Of a stretch of DNA of 64,000 nucleotides, positions 49,609 through 62,500 are shown one piece after another. Each line of letters begins with the position of its first letter. Positions within the stretch are counted from its first letter, which is position 1. A model generated the notes under the pieces. It ran no database searches. It worked only from the letters and a program-made list of their open reading frames with translations, and had not been told where the DNA came from. The position numbers and the translations under genes are program-made. Source of the stretch: Akebia trifoliata (taxonomy: Eukaryota > Streptophyta > Magnoliopsida > Ranunculales > Lardizabalaceae); the NCBI GenBank assembly GCA_017979445.1, contig CM030705.1, forward strand, positions 17,067,040-17,131,039. The letters run 5' to 3'.

Positions 49609-51030
49609 TCACAAAATGTGCATCAGAGATATATATCAATGTGAGAATTACAATTCTCTGTGAAGTAATAATAAATTCAAATCAGATCAAGTAAACTAAT
49701 AACAAGAAAATTATCAAAATCACAAGTATATTCGTGCACTTAGCCGAAGAGGACCGGAACTATTTGGGTTCAAATCCTGCCAATAATAAGTTATTAAACT
49801 CATTAAAACCAAGCTTACCAATTAAAAATAATAATAATAATTGCACATAAAAAGTACTTTGGCGCAATTTGAGAGGTCTAAAATGGAGAAAAGGTAACCT
49901 GAAAATGGGGTGGATTGAGATAGTAAGAAAATGCTCTAAATGTGGCTCCAGGCAACGAAACTGATTTCATGTTGGTGAACCAAATAACTGGAACAAGCCA
50001 TTGACAATGATGGTGCATGCTTCTCAATTTTACGAAGGCTACCACTGGATTTGAAATAGTTATCATTTAGAAATTTAAACTAGTAATGGTGCATGAAACA
50101 GTGAAACAAGTAATGGGATTTGATTAGAGATGACATTGAAATGGTGGAAAGGAGAATAAGGAAATGCAACACAACTTGTACTGTGGCCACATTCTTTTGT
50201 ATTGCACCCACTCTTTTTACTCCCTTCTTTTGACTTGGGTTCATCTGTTAGAATCATTACTATCCAAACATGAAAGTGGCTGAGGAATAAAATAATAGAA
50301 CACATTTTTCTTTAAAGCCCATAACTTCACTCGTGACATTCATAAGCACATAAGATATTACACATAAGGAATTTGCTTAAAATTTATGTTTTTTCATCGA
50401 TAAAACATACATATTCTGTTATCTTTAATAGGTAAGCGGCTCACCAATATGCGAACCAAAGACAAGTGTACACACCCATATCATTATATGATGGTCTAAA
50501 GTCAACAAAAATATTTAAGAAATAATTAAATACAATGTAAGACCAAATGATAAGTAAATTCATAATAGCAGCCCACATTCAGCTGGAGAAGAAGGTACAA
50601 GATGATGAAAAAGATTCACTATCAATATACAAGCGATTTGATGAGAATTTCTTACCAAAATGGAATATTGTTTCTTTGGTCGCCCCTTCCGTACACGAAC
50701 ACCAAATGGTACCTGAATACCAGACTCCCAAAGTGAATCCTACCTACAAACCAGTGGCACTGCTCCAAATCCTTTCCTATGATGATGATTGTGAGATCTA
50801 ATCCGCATGAGTTTATCCCTTGAACTTTTACTTGGACTTTCCAGTCTTCCACGGCATGATCTTGATTTCAGATCTGATGATTCTTCAATATACCTTCGAG
50901 TAGGCTTGCACAATCGCTTCTATGTTACAAAAACACTTTCGTGTTCGTGCTTCGTCGATGCAGTTGCAGCGTGAGAGAGGAGGGTTTCAATGAGAGAGAG
51001 TGAGAGTGAGGAGGTTCGAGGGTTTCAGCG

Positions 51031-51087
<57 letters not shown>

Positions 51088-51395
51088 GGAGAGAGAGAGG
51101 TTTTCGTCGATAGAGTTGCAACGAGAGAGAGGAGGGTTTCGAGGGTTTCAACGGAGCGAGAATGAGAGAGAGAAAGAGGTGTTCGAGGGTTTAGAGAGAA
51201 CATACGAGTTTTCTCTGCTATTTTTCACTCAGGGAGGTGACACTAATAGCTCAAAACATGAGGGATGGCGCTGTAAAAATCCTATAAATTATAACTTAAA
51301 CGAAATCAGCAATCTGGACCGTCCAATTCAACAATATCCAACGTTCGAGTTTCGTTTGTTAAAACGACTGATAAAACTGATACCTCTGAACGCCT

Positions 51396-51398
<3 letters not shown>
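49609..51398 (-). repeat. right terminal inverted repeat of the MULE
   Basis: Reverse complement of the left TIR with scattered substitutions and small indels. The pairing runs from the terminal GGGAGGCGTTCAGAGGTATC to gatgcacattttgtgaaa. The (GA)n tract at 51,040-51,078 is shorter than its left partner. Its inward CT-rich zone would serve the transposase gene. Confidence 0.9.
50656..50910 (-). pseudogene. captured host exon in right TIR (second copy)
   Basis: Inverted copy of 41192-41446 with the same GTAAG donor. It reads KPTRRYIEESSDLKSR in frame but differs by several substitutions and a small indel near the QDSL/RIHFG region. The frame therefore runs on without the TAG found on the left but loses the AT-hook frame. 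Together the copies show both TIRs drifting independently. Confidence 0.5.

Positions 51399-51465
<67 letters not shown>
51399..51465. repeat. (TA)n microsatellite at the MULE's right edge
   Basis: About 33 uninterrupted TA units between the MULE end and a truncated LTR. The left edge has a 20-bp AT tract. The matching LTR at 10,114 has a short natural TA tract at the homologous place (11,387-11,397). Confidence 0.95.
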
Positions 51466-52743
51466 CTATTTTGTAAACTGTTAAAAAGCTTCTGAATGTC
51501 TAAAGGGATAGTTCATCATATCATTCGAAATAATGTACTATCTTGGAATGTACGGTAAGGATAATCAAGCTCATACATGGTATGGGACGCATATGAGAGT
51601 AAAATCATAAATGGAATTCGAGTTTATTCATTTCCATCTTTATTAGTGAACTTGTTATGTAAAGGTAGTTGTACACAAATGGGGTTGTATAATGGGAATT
51701 ACATGCACATCTGATAAGCATAAATGAAGATGATTGGTCAATGATCACTAACAATCTAAAGTAATCGAATAGTGTGACACATCAAAAAGAGACCCATTGC
51801 TTATGATCACATCAAACGGTCAGTTTGAGACAAATAAATAGTCAACCAAGTGTGGTACGTTGCATCGACCAACCACAACATCAGTAACTAAAAGTCAGTA
51901 TAAAGTATTGTAACATCATATCCCGACTAGGAACGATCCAGTCGTGAATCCCAACTCTCTAATTCTACTATTCCATTATTGTGTATTATGTATCTATTGT
52001 TTTATTTTGAATTATAAAATGAAAAGTATGTTTATCATTTCAATATTGCCAATTAGTTTGGTATAAGAAGAAAATGTATATTGAGTATTGTTGATTGATG
52101 TGTTATGAATCTTTCAAATGTTTAGTTGTTCATCCTTAGCTATATGTACTACTTAATCGTAGTTTATTTTGTAAAACTTTGCATGTATTAAAATGTTTCA
52201 GTATGCTTACTCGTTCATATTAGGTCAAGTTATTAATATGTATTATTTGTAGACCTACTAGAGGTAACCATTGTTACTCAACCTTTCCTTTTTATTATTT
52301 TTTAGTTTCAGAGCCTGTAATTAGTGAGACAAATGTAAAACGTGCAGTTGAGGAGCATCTGGTTGGTTAGATTGACGAACAGAATCCGTTACCTGGTGAG
52401 TACTGGGGTTACATCCACTAGAAGTCAGTTCATCTAAGATGTATATAGATTTTGGGGTTGAGTGTTAAGATTATTTTAGTGAGAGGACAGTTTGTAATCC
52501 TATGTATTATTTACACCTTCTGCACTCTGATTTACATTATATTGCTCGATATACATTTGACTTCCTGTTATCCTATTTTGTTTAATTATATTTATATTCG
52601 AGATATTATGTTATTTTTATCAGGTTTTCGAGTGTCTTGGAACACTAACATAAACAGAGAAAATTACGTCAAAATTTCGAAACGACACCTAGTACTTCGA
52701 GATTTGACATTGGAATTTATTTTAGTATTTTGGAAGAGTTACA
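51466..52743 (+). mobile_element. truncated third copy of the Tekay/Del-like LTR
   Basis: The plus strand is collinear with the reverse complement of 10,114-11,390 (for example ggtatgggacgcatatgag, agagacccattgcttatgatcacatcaaacgg, cccgactaggaacgatccag, gtcgtgaatcccaactctct). It ends near ..ttagtattttggaagagttaca. It is much more diverged than the other two copies. It begins exactly at the TA tract, and the other half of the LTR is not found left of the MULE. Confidence 0.75.
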
Positions 52744-53149
52744 AAAAACATCTATGGTTCCTACACACTTCCATGTCAGGAAAATAAAATATAAGATACG
52801 ATCTTGAGTTACTTCACCATTATTTTATTTTTAAAAATACTTAAAAGAGTCCACTAGAGTGACTTCATTTCACACTTTTCTAATATGGAGGTGAGCATAG
52901 AACCATAAATGTTTTTCAATGATTATATCTCGATAAAAAGAATTTATGGTTCCTACACACTTTCATGTAAAAAAAAAAAAATGAGGTCAATCTTATGGTC
53001 ACTTCAGCATTATTATATTTAAAATGGATAGAACAAGCAAAACCATTAAAAAAAGAAACACGTGGGTTTTCGTACTATTTCTCATTACTAAGGTTGTTGT
53101 ATATACATAACGAAAAATGGGAGAAGAGAGGACAATAATAATGATGTTC

Positions 53150-54250
53150 TCATGTGTTTAGTAGAATTAATGCTTTGTGTGGAACTTTTCTTGCCTTGGA
53201 GCCTCTTCTTCTAACCACAAATTAAACTCTTGGTCATGATGGCATCCCAACCATGCGTTTCTAGTACTTTGTTTTTGTATCCCACGGTTTCAAGGCCTTG
53301 GATATCTTTTCCTGATGCCCTGCCTTTCTAATCTCATAATTGAATGAAAATGCAGGATATCGCAAATATTCATCAAAACTTGGAGCGGTATGTCTAAATT
53401 ACCATTTAATCCCTTAAGGTGATTTTCTATCATCATTGTTAATTGATAATTTAAGAAGAAAAAAATAAATCATTTCTCAAATTGTCTAGATTAATTTATG
53501 GAAGAGTTGTCCTATAGTGACTGCGGAAGACTTCGCATTCGACATTGAGCTAAGGTGGAGGCGTGTGCTTCACTACAAATGCTTTTCACTCATATCTCGA
53601 GAAAAAGAATCTATAGTTCGGTCCAAACCTCCATCTCAACTCAGTGTCAAATGCAGTCCTTTAGCATTTTCCTTTATGGAATTATCATGCTACATTGCCA
53701 CTTCATTTAGTAAAAAACATATACGTACACGGCTCTTTCTTAAAGATAATTTTCTTTATGAATAGATCTTCCACAAAAATAGTATGGCCTAATGGTCATT
53801 GTCTAAATCTTTTCTACTATATCAATTAGCATAGTAACCACGTTTACATGCAACAATTATTTGATGAGGCTTCAGTTTGATTAATTTGGATAAATCTGAG
53901 AAAGTTTAGTGGATTAATTAAGGGTTTTTAATTTATAAATTAAAATTAAAAAAAAGAATATATATAACAAGATTTTGAAAGTAAAAGAATTAAGTAGATG
54001 GATTATAAAAAAAAATCAAGGTCACAAAAAACACCCATTATCTTTAAAGAAGAAAGATGAAAAAACAAAGGAAAACAAAAAAACAAAGGAAAATGCTAAA
54101 GTGATTGCACAAGATGCTATGCTGAAACAAAAGTGTGCACAGAACCATAAATGCATGTACTTGAGATATGATTAAAACACATATGGTTTTGTGTGGACTT
54201 TGATGCTAATAGAGTGTCCAATGTAGCATCCTACACATTCACTCTAGTAC
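53150..54250 (+). repeat. segmental duplication, copy C (partial)
   Basis: Collinear with 37,400-38,460: it shares ggcatcccaaccatgcg, gatatcgcaaatattcatca, aatttaagaagaaaaaaataaatca and cttccacaaaaatagtatgg. It also shares the 62,540-62,880 version. It lacks the LTR part seen in copies A and B. No gene is seen; the open frames are shadows. Confidence 0.75.
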
Positions 54251-55024
54251 GACTAAAACAAAAGTACCTCAAATTTTTTACTTGCCAGAAGATCGCATTC
54301 TTGAAGATTTATTAAAATAGTTGGGGAAGATTGAGTGGTAGAGAGAGATGGAGTTCGGAGTTCAAACTTTTAACAATCTTAGATAAAAAAGGACTAAATT
54401 ACATTGAAAAATGTAATTTGTTTGTACAACTTTTGATTATATTAAAAACAAATCATAGAGTTTTGTGACAATGTTCATTAATAAATATTTCATTTATGTA
54501 GATACCCCAATTTGTCAGAATCGAGTCTAAGAGTTCTTAAAAACCCATCAAAACAGGACTTAGCCGAAAGTCCTTCAATGTAACCTAGTGGGACCCACCC
54601 AAGGGGACCCAGCTCTTCGAGCCCACCTTTTCAAACCCAAAGTTAGGCCAAGCCTTGGGTTACCCATGGCCTAGGCCATTTTCCTCAAGGCCGTGGGTTA
54701 CCCCTAGCCAAGATCAATTTTTCCCTAGACCTTTGGTAACCCAACTATCCTTCATACTTTAATCCTAACCATTATTTCACGCAAGGACCAAAAAAGCGTT
54801 TGGCTTTGAAATTCGGATGTCGCATTATCCTCCAAAATAGATTTGCCATCTAGATTGATTGTATCTTGATTTGATTATGGATTGTCCAGACCAGTCTTGC
54901 AAATTAGCCTGGTCAGTCCAAAATGACCCACCAACCACCCTAAGCTGCCCCTAGCGTGCATTCAAGCATATTATTCACACCACAACACACAGACCGACCA
55001 TCAACATCGGTTTGTGTTGTGTGC

Positions 55025-55033
55025 TATAAAAAA
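55025..55033 (+). promoter_or_regulatory. putative TATA box of the gypsy LTR
   Basis: TATAAAAAA about 530 bp inside the LTR, in the same context as the minus-strand TATAAAAG at 16,449. Confidence 0.4.
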
Positions 55034-56529
55034 GCATTTCCCCTCCTCATTAAATACACAGAAACACCCTGAGTACTTCTCTTGTTTCCTTTGAGGTCCC
55101 ACCTACTCCCTTGTTATTTTTCATTATCTCGATGATCCGCCCCGACTTGATAACTCGACAACCGTATTCCATGAGCTCAAATCCCCAACTACTTCACCCC
55201 GACCTTCATAAAAACCTTTCCCCAATACCCACGTAATTGAAACCCTATCCAAATCAACTGAACTATTTCCCACTTTCTTTCGATACTATTGAACATTTGC
55301 CAAATTCCCAATCTCACTTCTCCCAACTCAACGGAAGCTTTGTCGATACTCCAACTAGAAGAGGCAAAATCTTGCCAAACTTCTACCTGATTGTCCATTG
55401 AGATCATAGGTATAAAGTTGTAAATAAATAATTTATTTATGTTATAAGTTAAAATTCCTGGTTGAGTTTCTAGTTTTAATTCTTACTCTAGCAAAGTAAT
55501 TTAGAACACCTCCTTATGCATTGTGCACTCAAAAAGACCAAACAAGACAACCAGAAGGTATTCCATGAAATTATCAAATCAAAATCAATCAATCGAACTC
55601 ACTTCAATTCATACACTTTCCACTATACAAATCAAGATTAAAATTCAATCCCACTCACTTACCACTAAGAATATCTTTGTAAAGCAAAAACATAAGGTAT
55701 CCTTCATAGAAACTATAAAAGCAATTGTCCTTCAAGACGAGGGATTGGGGTATCTAACAACTTCCTCTTTCTATGTCGAATCGCTTACCGATCTCTAGAT
55801 CATGCAGACTAGATTGAAAATCATCTCAATAAACGGGTGACTGCTTACATCGGTGATCCCATAAATTGTACCCCAACCAGGGTAAGACCCCAATTTGAGG
55901 AAGAGTTTGGCTCGGTTGAAAGGCAAGGGCGCTACACAAAAAAGCTAAAAATTAAAGGAAATCTACATTATTTGCATGAAATTAAACTAACTTCAAACAT
56001 AAGCACTTAAAGCTAACTAAATGTTCACAATGAACTTATTATGGATTTATAAAAGGGAATATCACCTCACATGGAGGGAATACTCTCTTCCTCTTTAACC
56101 ATTGAAAGGAAACTAAACTACTTGATTGTATTTAAATAGCTTGAAACTAAATAATTGAAAATTATTACAAGAAATTAAAGTTCAAAATGAATTTATTGTT
56201 GGTAAGGATCCCCCCACTAGAAGATTACCTTCATACATACCAAACCTAGCCAATATAAACTACTTTACATCGAAATGAAACTTAAAGAAAAGCATATAAG
56301 AGATGGAATGAGAGGGGGACAAAAGAATGAAGTTTCAGATAGTAAGAAAAAGACAACTTAAATGGTCCACCCCACCTTGTTCTTTTCTTTTTTCTTTTTT
56401 TATCTTCTTCCAATTGTTGTTCTTGTTATGCAAAAGGTGTGATTAAACAGTTGATCAAAATTTTGAGGCTTTGAGAAGAGATGACAAAATTTTAGGATAG
56501 TATATGTGTTAAAATACTCAAGATTCTAG

Positions 56530-59500
56530 AAAATTCTGTTGGAGGGTAAAGGTTTCCAAACCTTTTGAACTTAGTGAAAATTCAATTAAACCATAAGCAA
56601 TGGCATGCAGTAAACACGAAAAAGTGGGGACTTGGTTGTAAATTGCATTGTACAGGCTCCAATCAAACTTGAGGGTAGAAGGGTAATAGTTCTTAGATTC
56701 TAGAGAATTCTTCTTGATCGTTAAAATGGTCATAAACCTTTGAACTCTGTCAAATTGTAAAGAATTGTGGAGAAATGTTATTGAAACCCTAATTGAGTTT
56801 CAATAAGTTAGGGATAGAAAGGTAATTAGCTCTTTGTGAGGATCAAGAGTCAAGATTGGGAGAGTTATAAATTTACTAGAAAAACAAGGTGGGAAAATGA
56901 AGATTGACTTAATGTCTGAGGAAAAGGCAATTAAAGAATGGTTTAAGAGGTAAATTCCCTAACCAAATCTAAAGCAATCAAATGCACTTATTCCAAGCAT
57001 GATTGCCTAACCAACTGTGTGGCGCCCCGCCGAACACTAACACAATTCCCCATGTCAGATCTCGAGGTAGTAGGTGGCACCTCGAAATTTCGGCATGGTC
57101 TCCTCTGTTTATGTTAGCATTCCAAGGCATTCAACCTGCACCTGATAGACGACATGCAATCCTGCATATAAACAAACAAAATAGAATACTAGCGGAAGCC
57201 TATATACATCAAATAATATACGGTATATCAGAGTGCGGAAGAAGAAATTTACGGGATTATACAAAAATTTCTCACTCTAACAGGAATCCTAACGCTCAAT
57301 ACAAATCTATAATACTCCTAGACAAATCGACCCACTAGGGGGTGTAGCCCCAATACTCACCAGGTAACAAACTCTGGTTGTCTATCTGACCGACCAGATG
57401 ATCTTCACTCGTGCTCTATACCTACCTCGCCAAGCTCTGAATCTGAGACTAAAAAATGGAGAAGGAAAGGGTGAGTAACAATGGTTACCCAGTAAGGAAG
57501 CAACAATTTATGCCAATAACCTCTCCTAACATGAAAGAATAAACATACTGAATCATTTTAAAATAAACAAAATTTTACAAAAGAAACTACGATTAACTGG
57601 TACATATAGCTAGGGATGAGCAACTAAACATTTTAAAACTGACATTACATCAATCAGCATTACTCACTATAACATTCTCCTTTTATACAAATCTAATTGA
57701 TCAAATAGAAACATTAAACATGCAATTCATTTTATATATCAAAATAAGCAATAGATACATAATACACAATGGTGGAGTATTGGAATTAGAGAGTTGGGAT
57801 TCACGACTGGATCGCTCCCAGTCGGGACATGATGTTACAATTCTTCTCTGGCTTTAGTTCCTGATTTTGTGGCTGGTCGCTGTTTACCACGCTTGGTTGA
57901 CCATTTATCCGGCTCAGGCTAGCCGTTTGACGTGACCGTAAGCAATGGGTCTCTTTTCGATGTGTCAGAACGTTCGACTACTATAGATTGTTAGTGATCA
58001 CTGACCAATCATCTTCGTCTATGCCTATAAGGCGTACATGCGATTCCCAAATATACAAACCATTCGTATACGACCACCTTTACATTACAAGTTCACTGGT
58101 AAAGATAGAGAGGAATAAACCCGGATTCCAGTTGTGACTCCACTTTCATACGCGTCCCATACCACGTATGAGCTTGGTAGTCCCTACCGTACATCCCAGG
58201 ATAGTACACCACTCCGGATGATATGACGCACTATCCCTTCAGGCATTCACAAACTCTTTAACAGCTCACAAAATAGTCACATATATATATTATTTTCATT
58301 TGAAAACAAAAGAGAAATTAACAATACAAGGTTGAGAATAGATATCCAGTTTCCTACCATGCAAGTATAGCCACCCGGCCTAAAATAAATAACATAACGG
58401 AGCGCCTCGCGCCAACAGAAAGGAAATAAACATGCAACCAATAATATTATCACTAGATATCTGTTCACCAACCTACACACAGCACAACAACGTAAAATGC
58501 AGACATCACCCCTCGGGTGTGACTCTGACATTTTACCGTTTCATACCCTTTTTCCATTTTTTTACAATTTTCAATCTCTTTAATAAAACATCCATTTTCT
58601 GATATTCATCAACTCAATATGAGTTCATTGAATATTAAATCACATTTTCCAACTAACGAATTTATTTTTATCAATAATATTGAAAAAGAAAACAAATTTT
58701 ATATCAAAACGGGATCCGAGCAGTGCACAAGACCCAATTGATGGAAATAACCCGTTAAAATATCCTACCCACGTATGATTTGTTAAAAATTACAATTAAA
58801 CATATCAAACATGCATTTTCTGACGTGAATTTTGAAATAATGAAAGAATTCTATATTTTGGAAATACATCAAAAAATTTTAGATAAATTCCTAAATGCAA
58901 TTTTTACAATCTATGATTACTAATAGAAATTGAGAGTTCCTTACAATGTCTAGGCGAAAGGATCAAAGCTTGTGCGCGGAAATCGAGGCGATCGGCGCGG
59001 AAATCGAGACAGACCGAACTTCGAAGCGGTTGATTTTTGAAATCAACCTGGTGGTTTTGAAGAACTCGACGTGCTCGTCTCTTCTCCCTTCTACGGCGAA
59101 AGGTGGTTTGACCCCGAAATCGATGAAAACCGAGGTCGAAGTGACGAAAATCTCCGTATAAAAATACGGCTGATTTTTGACTATACGGGGTGAAAAAGAC
59201 GAGAAAACGGAAGGAATTTGGTTGAGTTACGTAGAGAATGAGGCTGCGGACGTTTCTCTCTTCTACGTCGGAAGACGGTTTGACCCCGAAACGAACGAAA
59301 TCCGAGGTCAAAGTTTTGAAATTTCCGTATCCAAATACGGCTGATTTTTGATGATATCGGGTAAAATAGAAAGTGAAACGAAGAAAGATAGGGTGGGTTT
59401 TGTAGAGAACGTAGCTGCGGACCTTTTTCTCTTCTGTGACGATCGTCGAAAGTGGACCGTTTGCGAGAGATCTGAGGTGGAAGATCGGAGAGAAAAAAAA

Positions 59501-62500
59501 AACAAATTTTCGTTTTATATGTCTCGGCCATATGACGCGTTGGGGAAGATGAGTTATATAAAAAAAAATTAAATTTTTTTTTTTTTTTTATTTTATAAAA
59601 GTTAGGACGAAACCGGTATTTCGCCTATTGTTTTGATCGACGATAACTTGGTCATTCGGTCTCCAAAATTGACAAACGAATATACTATTTTGCCTAATTT
59701 TTCGTTCCGGATCTAATGATATAGTCAATTTCTACAAATTATGTCTCCATAAAAAATTTACATTTTTAGCCTGACGTGACCCCTAAACTTGATGTCATTT
59801 TCGTTTTTGGCGATAATTCGACTTCCTGGATCTCCAAAAATGACAAATAAATAGTCTATGTTGAATAATTTTTCGTTAGGAACCCAATGGTATGATCGAA
59901 TTTTAAAAATTATTCCTCTAACAAAAAGTCACTGTTTTAGCCTGGTCCGACCCGGTAATCGAGGATTTTGTAACTTTTATATTCGGACTCGCATTTGAGC
60001 GTGCTTACAGGCTAAACTATGTTTTTCGATCATTTTGAATCTAATGGTTAGGTCAGATTCTATTAAAAATGATCAGAAACATCCTAAAATTTTATCCCTA
60101 AGTCCCACTTTCAATATTTTTCTCAAAATTTCACTATTTATTTTTCCTCGAGATACAAATCAGAAATTCGGGGTTTTACAAACTGGCCCTTACATGAGTG
60201 AAGGCCAGTACAAATTGTTGAAGGGTCTCAAGTAAGTAAAGGGCAAGGCATTTTTTTTACTCTAACATTAGCTAACAACAGAACAAAGTAAATTTAATCC
60301 TAGCAATTGGTTACTAAAGGCCACGCTTAAATTAAGTTTTATTTTTATTTTTTTGAAAGTCTTTTAGTTTTTTTTTAAATGAGTTCTACTTGGTAATTTT
60401 CAAATACTTTTTGTTGCACCTTTCTTTGTTGGATTTTGATAAGCTCTCGGGCTCGACTCCGGCAAATTGGGGTGTCTACATCTATAATACATTTCATAAT
60501 TTTGATTTAGATTACTTATGCATGTGATGAACTTATATGTAATAATTTTAACTAAGATCAATATTATATATTAACTTTAGATTATTTTTTTTTATTATAT
60601 ATTATTATTGTTTGATGGTATGGATTGAATGTTAATTGGATGGGTGCTTATACATGTTTATTATTGTAGAAGATGCAGGAGCGACAAAAACAACTGTGGG
60701 CTTAGCCCTAGGAAACATGAGCAATTTGTTTACATTTCCTGGTCACCAAATTAGTTGGCCCTATGTCATGGAATATTGTTGAAATTACCATGATTCGAGG
60801 GCCTAAGACCATAGTTAGCAATTTGGTGTATGGAAAAAAATCATTATGGGATTAATTACAGTACAATTCGGAATATACATTTAGTGGTTTGTTTAAAAAT
60901 TCGGTTAAAATTTTGAATAACAATAAAAATGTGATACAAGAATGGTTTGGGTATAATTCTACTTCAATACTCTAAAAAAACTTTTAAAAAATTGTGTATA
61001 CATACTAAAATTTCCATAGTACTCATTTTCAAATATTTAGAAAACTCCCTTATTTTTTAAAAATTTATTATTTTTATATCTTAGTTTTCAATATCACCAT
61101 TAGCACCCTTCATCATTGAACTCATCCTTGGTAAATTAAGAACATATGATATTTTTATGCATATAAATCAAACACTTAAGCCTTATTACAAATCAATAAT
61201 TATTCTAATATGGTATATATATTTATTCTATTCCATTTTAATATTTATTCTAAAATAGCATATATGGAAAATAATTAAAACTAAGAGCATTTTTTTTTCT
61301 TATGATTAATCATACTATTGACACAAATCTTCATAAGATGCACAGCACATACTATCTGAATTAATTGAATTACCAAGACTCACATCCAAACATTTTGAGA
61401 GGAGAGAGAAGATATGTAAAAGGAGTGAAAAAACTAATTGTTGATTGATAATCGTGGGAGTCAATAACAAACAATGATTGGTACGATAACAATCAACAAT
61501 TGTCGATTATCTAATGATGAATTACTAACTATGCCTAAGACCATTGACTATTAATGAAATATTTTTGGGCCCATGAAATTGGACTTCTCTTTGACGGTTA
61601 CAACAACGCGAAGAAAATTCTTCGTTGGCTGAGAATTTTTTTCGACTAGGCGAATTCGATGAGTTTTTTCGACCAATTGGGCCATCAAATTTCCCATAGT
61701 TCGACGACTTTGGGCCGTAGAATGTTGCTGTTTTTGACATGGTATGTCCTCTATATTCCATTAGTCATTTGTGTTAGGACAGAGAAGCATTCTAGCAGAT
61801 GTCCACCACTTAAGGGTAAAATGGCTACCCAAATGTGGAGATATATGATGTAGTCATGGTCTTTTCTATAAGTGGAAGCTTTACTATGGACTATCATTTT
61901 TTTCTACTATGTTGCGTATTATACTTGTTCAACTTTTTAAATGTCTTGCATTACATTGTACCAATCTAGAGTTATATATCTTTACTCTCATGATGAGAGA
62001 ATACGGAGGGGAAGTGGTTCAACACCAAAATTTGAATTTCAAAAATGCCCCTTTTTAATATAATTTGTGAAGTCTTAGTAAAAGATCTAAGAAAATGGTA
62101 GTCCCGCCTCCCTAAAATTAGGTTGATTAATTTCTTAAATCATAAAACTATCATTTTTATTATGTAATCATAAAAACAAAAAACACCCTTTAATTAATAT
62201 TTTAATTCATAAATGAGCCCTTTAGATCAACAAACTTGGGAACTATAATTATCTAGAGTGATTAATTGTGAATCTAATTTTGAACCAAGCCCACCTCAAA
62301 CCCATCATTATCGTATGTATATAAGTAACTATGCAGCATTAATCGTGGTTCAGTAACTGTCAAGTTACTTGGTGAATGTAATTGTAAAATTTGGAAAAAA
62401 AATTTTGTCAGCTACCCAATGGTCAAGGCATTAAATATCTTGTGTCTAGCATTATTTGTGTTATTGTCGTGAGCAAACAATTCAAATTGAATACAATATC

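Larger units (their letters stand above)
40694..51398 (-). mobile_element. 10.7-kb Mutator-like element with about 1.8-kb TIRs, accessory gene and captured exons
   Basis: Both ends begin GGGAGGCGTTC and run inward as near-identical inverted repeats for about 1.8 kb. (TA)n abuts both ends, so the expected 9-bp target duplication is hidden. Contents from left to right are: TIR; a plus-strand viroplasmin-domain gene; minus-strand captured exons; a minus-strand FAR1/MURA-type transposase; TIR. Two inward genes each starting at a TIR match the plan of maize MuDR. The strand given is that of the transposase. Most Pack-MULEs that carry host exons lack transposase; this one has both. The transposase has nonsense mutations, so present autonomy is unlikely. 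Confidence 0.9.
54497..60480 (+). mobile_element. gypsy LTR, interrupted by a solo LTR
   Basis: The sequence runs TGTAGATACCCCAATTTGTC ... CAAATTGGGGTGTCTACA, a clear inverted TG/CA pair. Without the inserted 3.16-kb LTR and its duplication it is about 2.8 kb. A TATAAAAAA box lies at 55025-55033. The inverted relative is at 15,470-17,084. The flanks attta and tctat do not match. Copy A of the duplication has the same right end and flank, so the right junction is real and the left one may be altered. No coding domain is found. Confidence 0.65.

Noticed and set aside
50990..51484. 164-codon frame at the MULE's right end (and the 197-codon frame at 40,509-41,102)
   Set aside because: They run through GA/CT and TA microsatellites and the terminal repeat, crossing the element boundary. 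Their similarity only reflects the inverted repeats.
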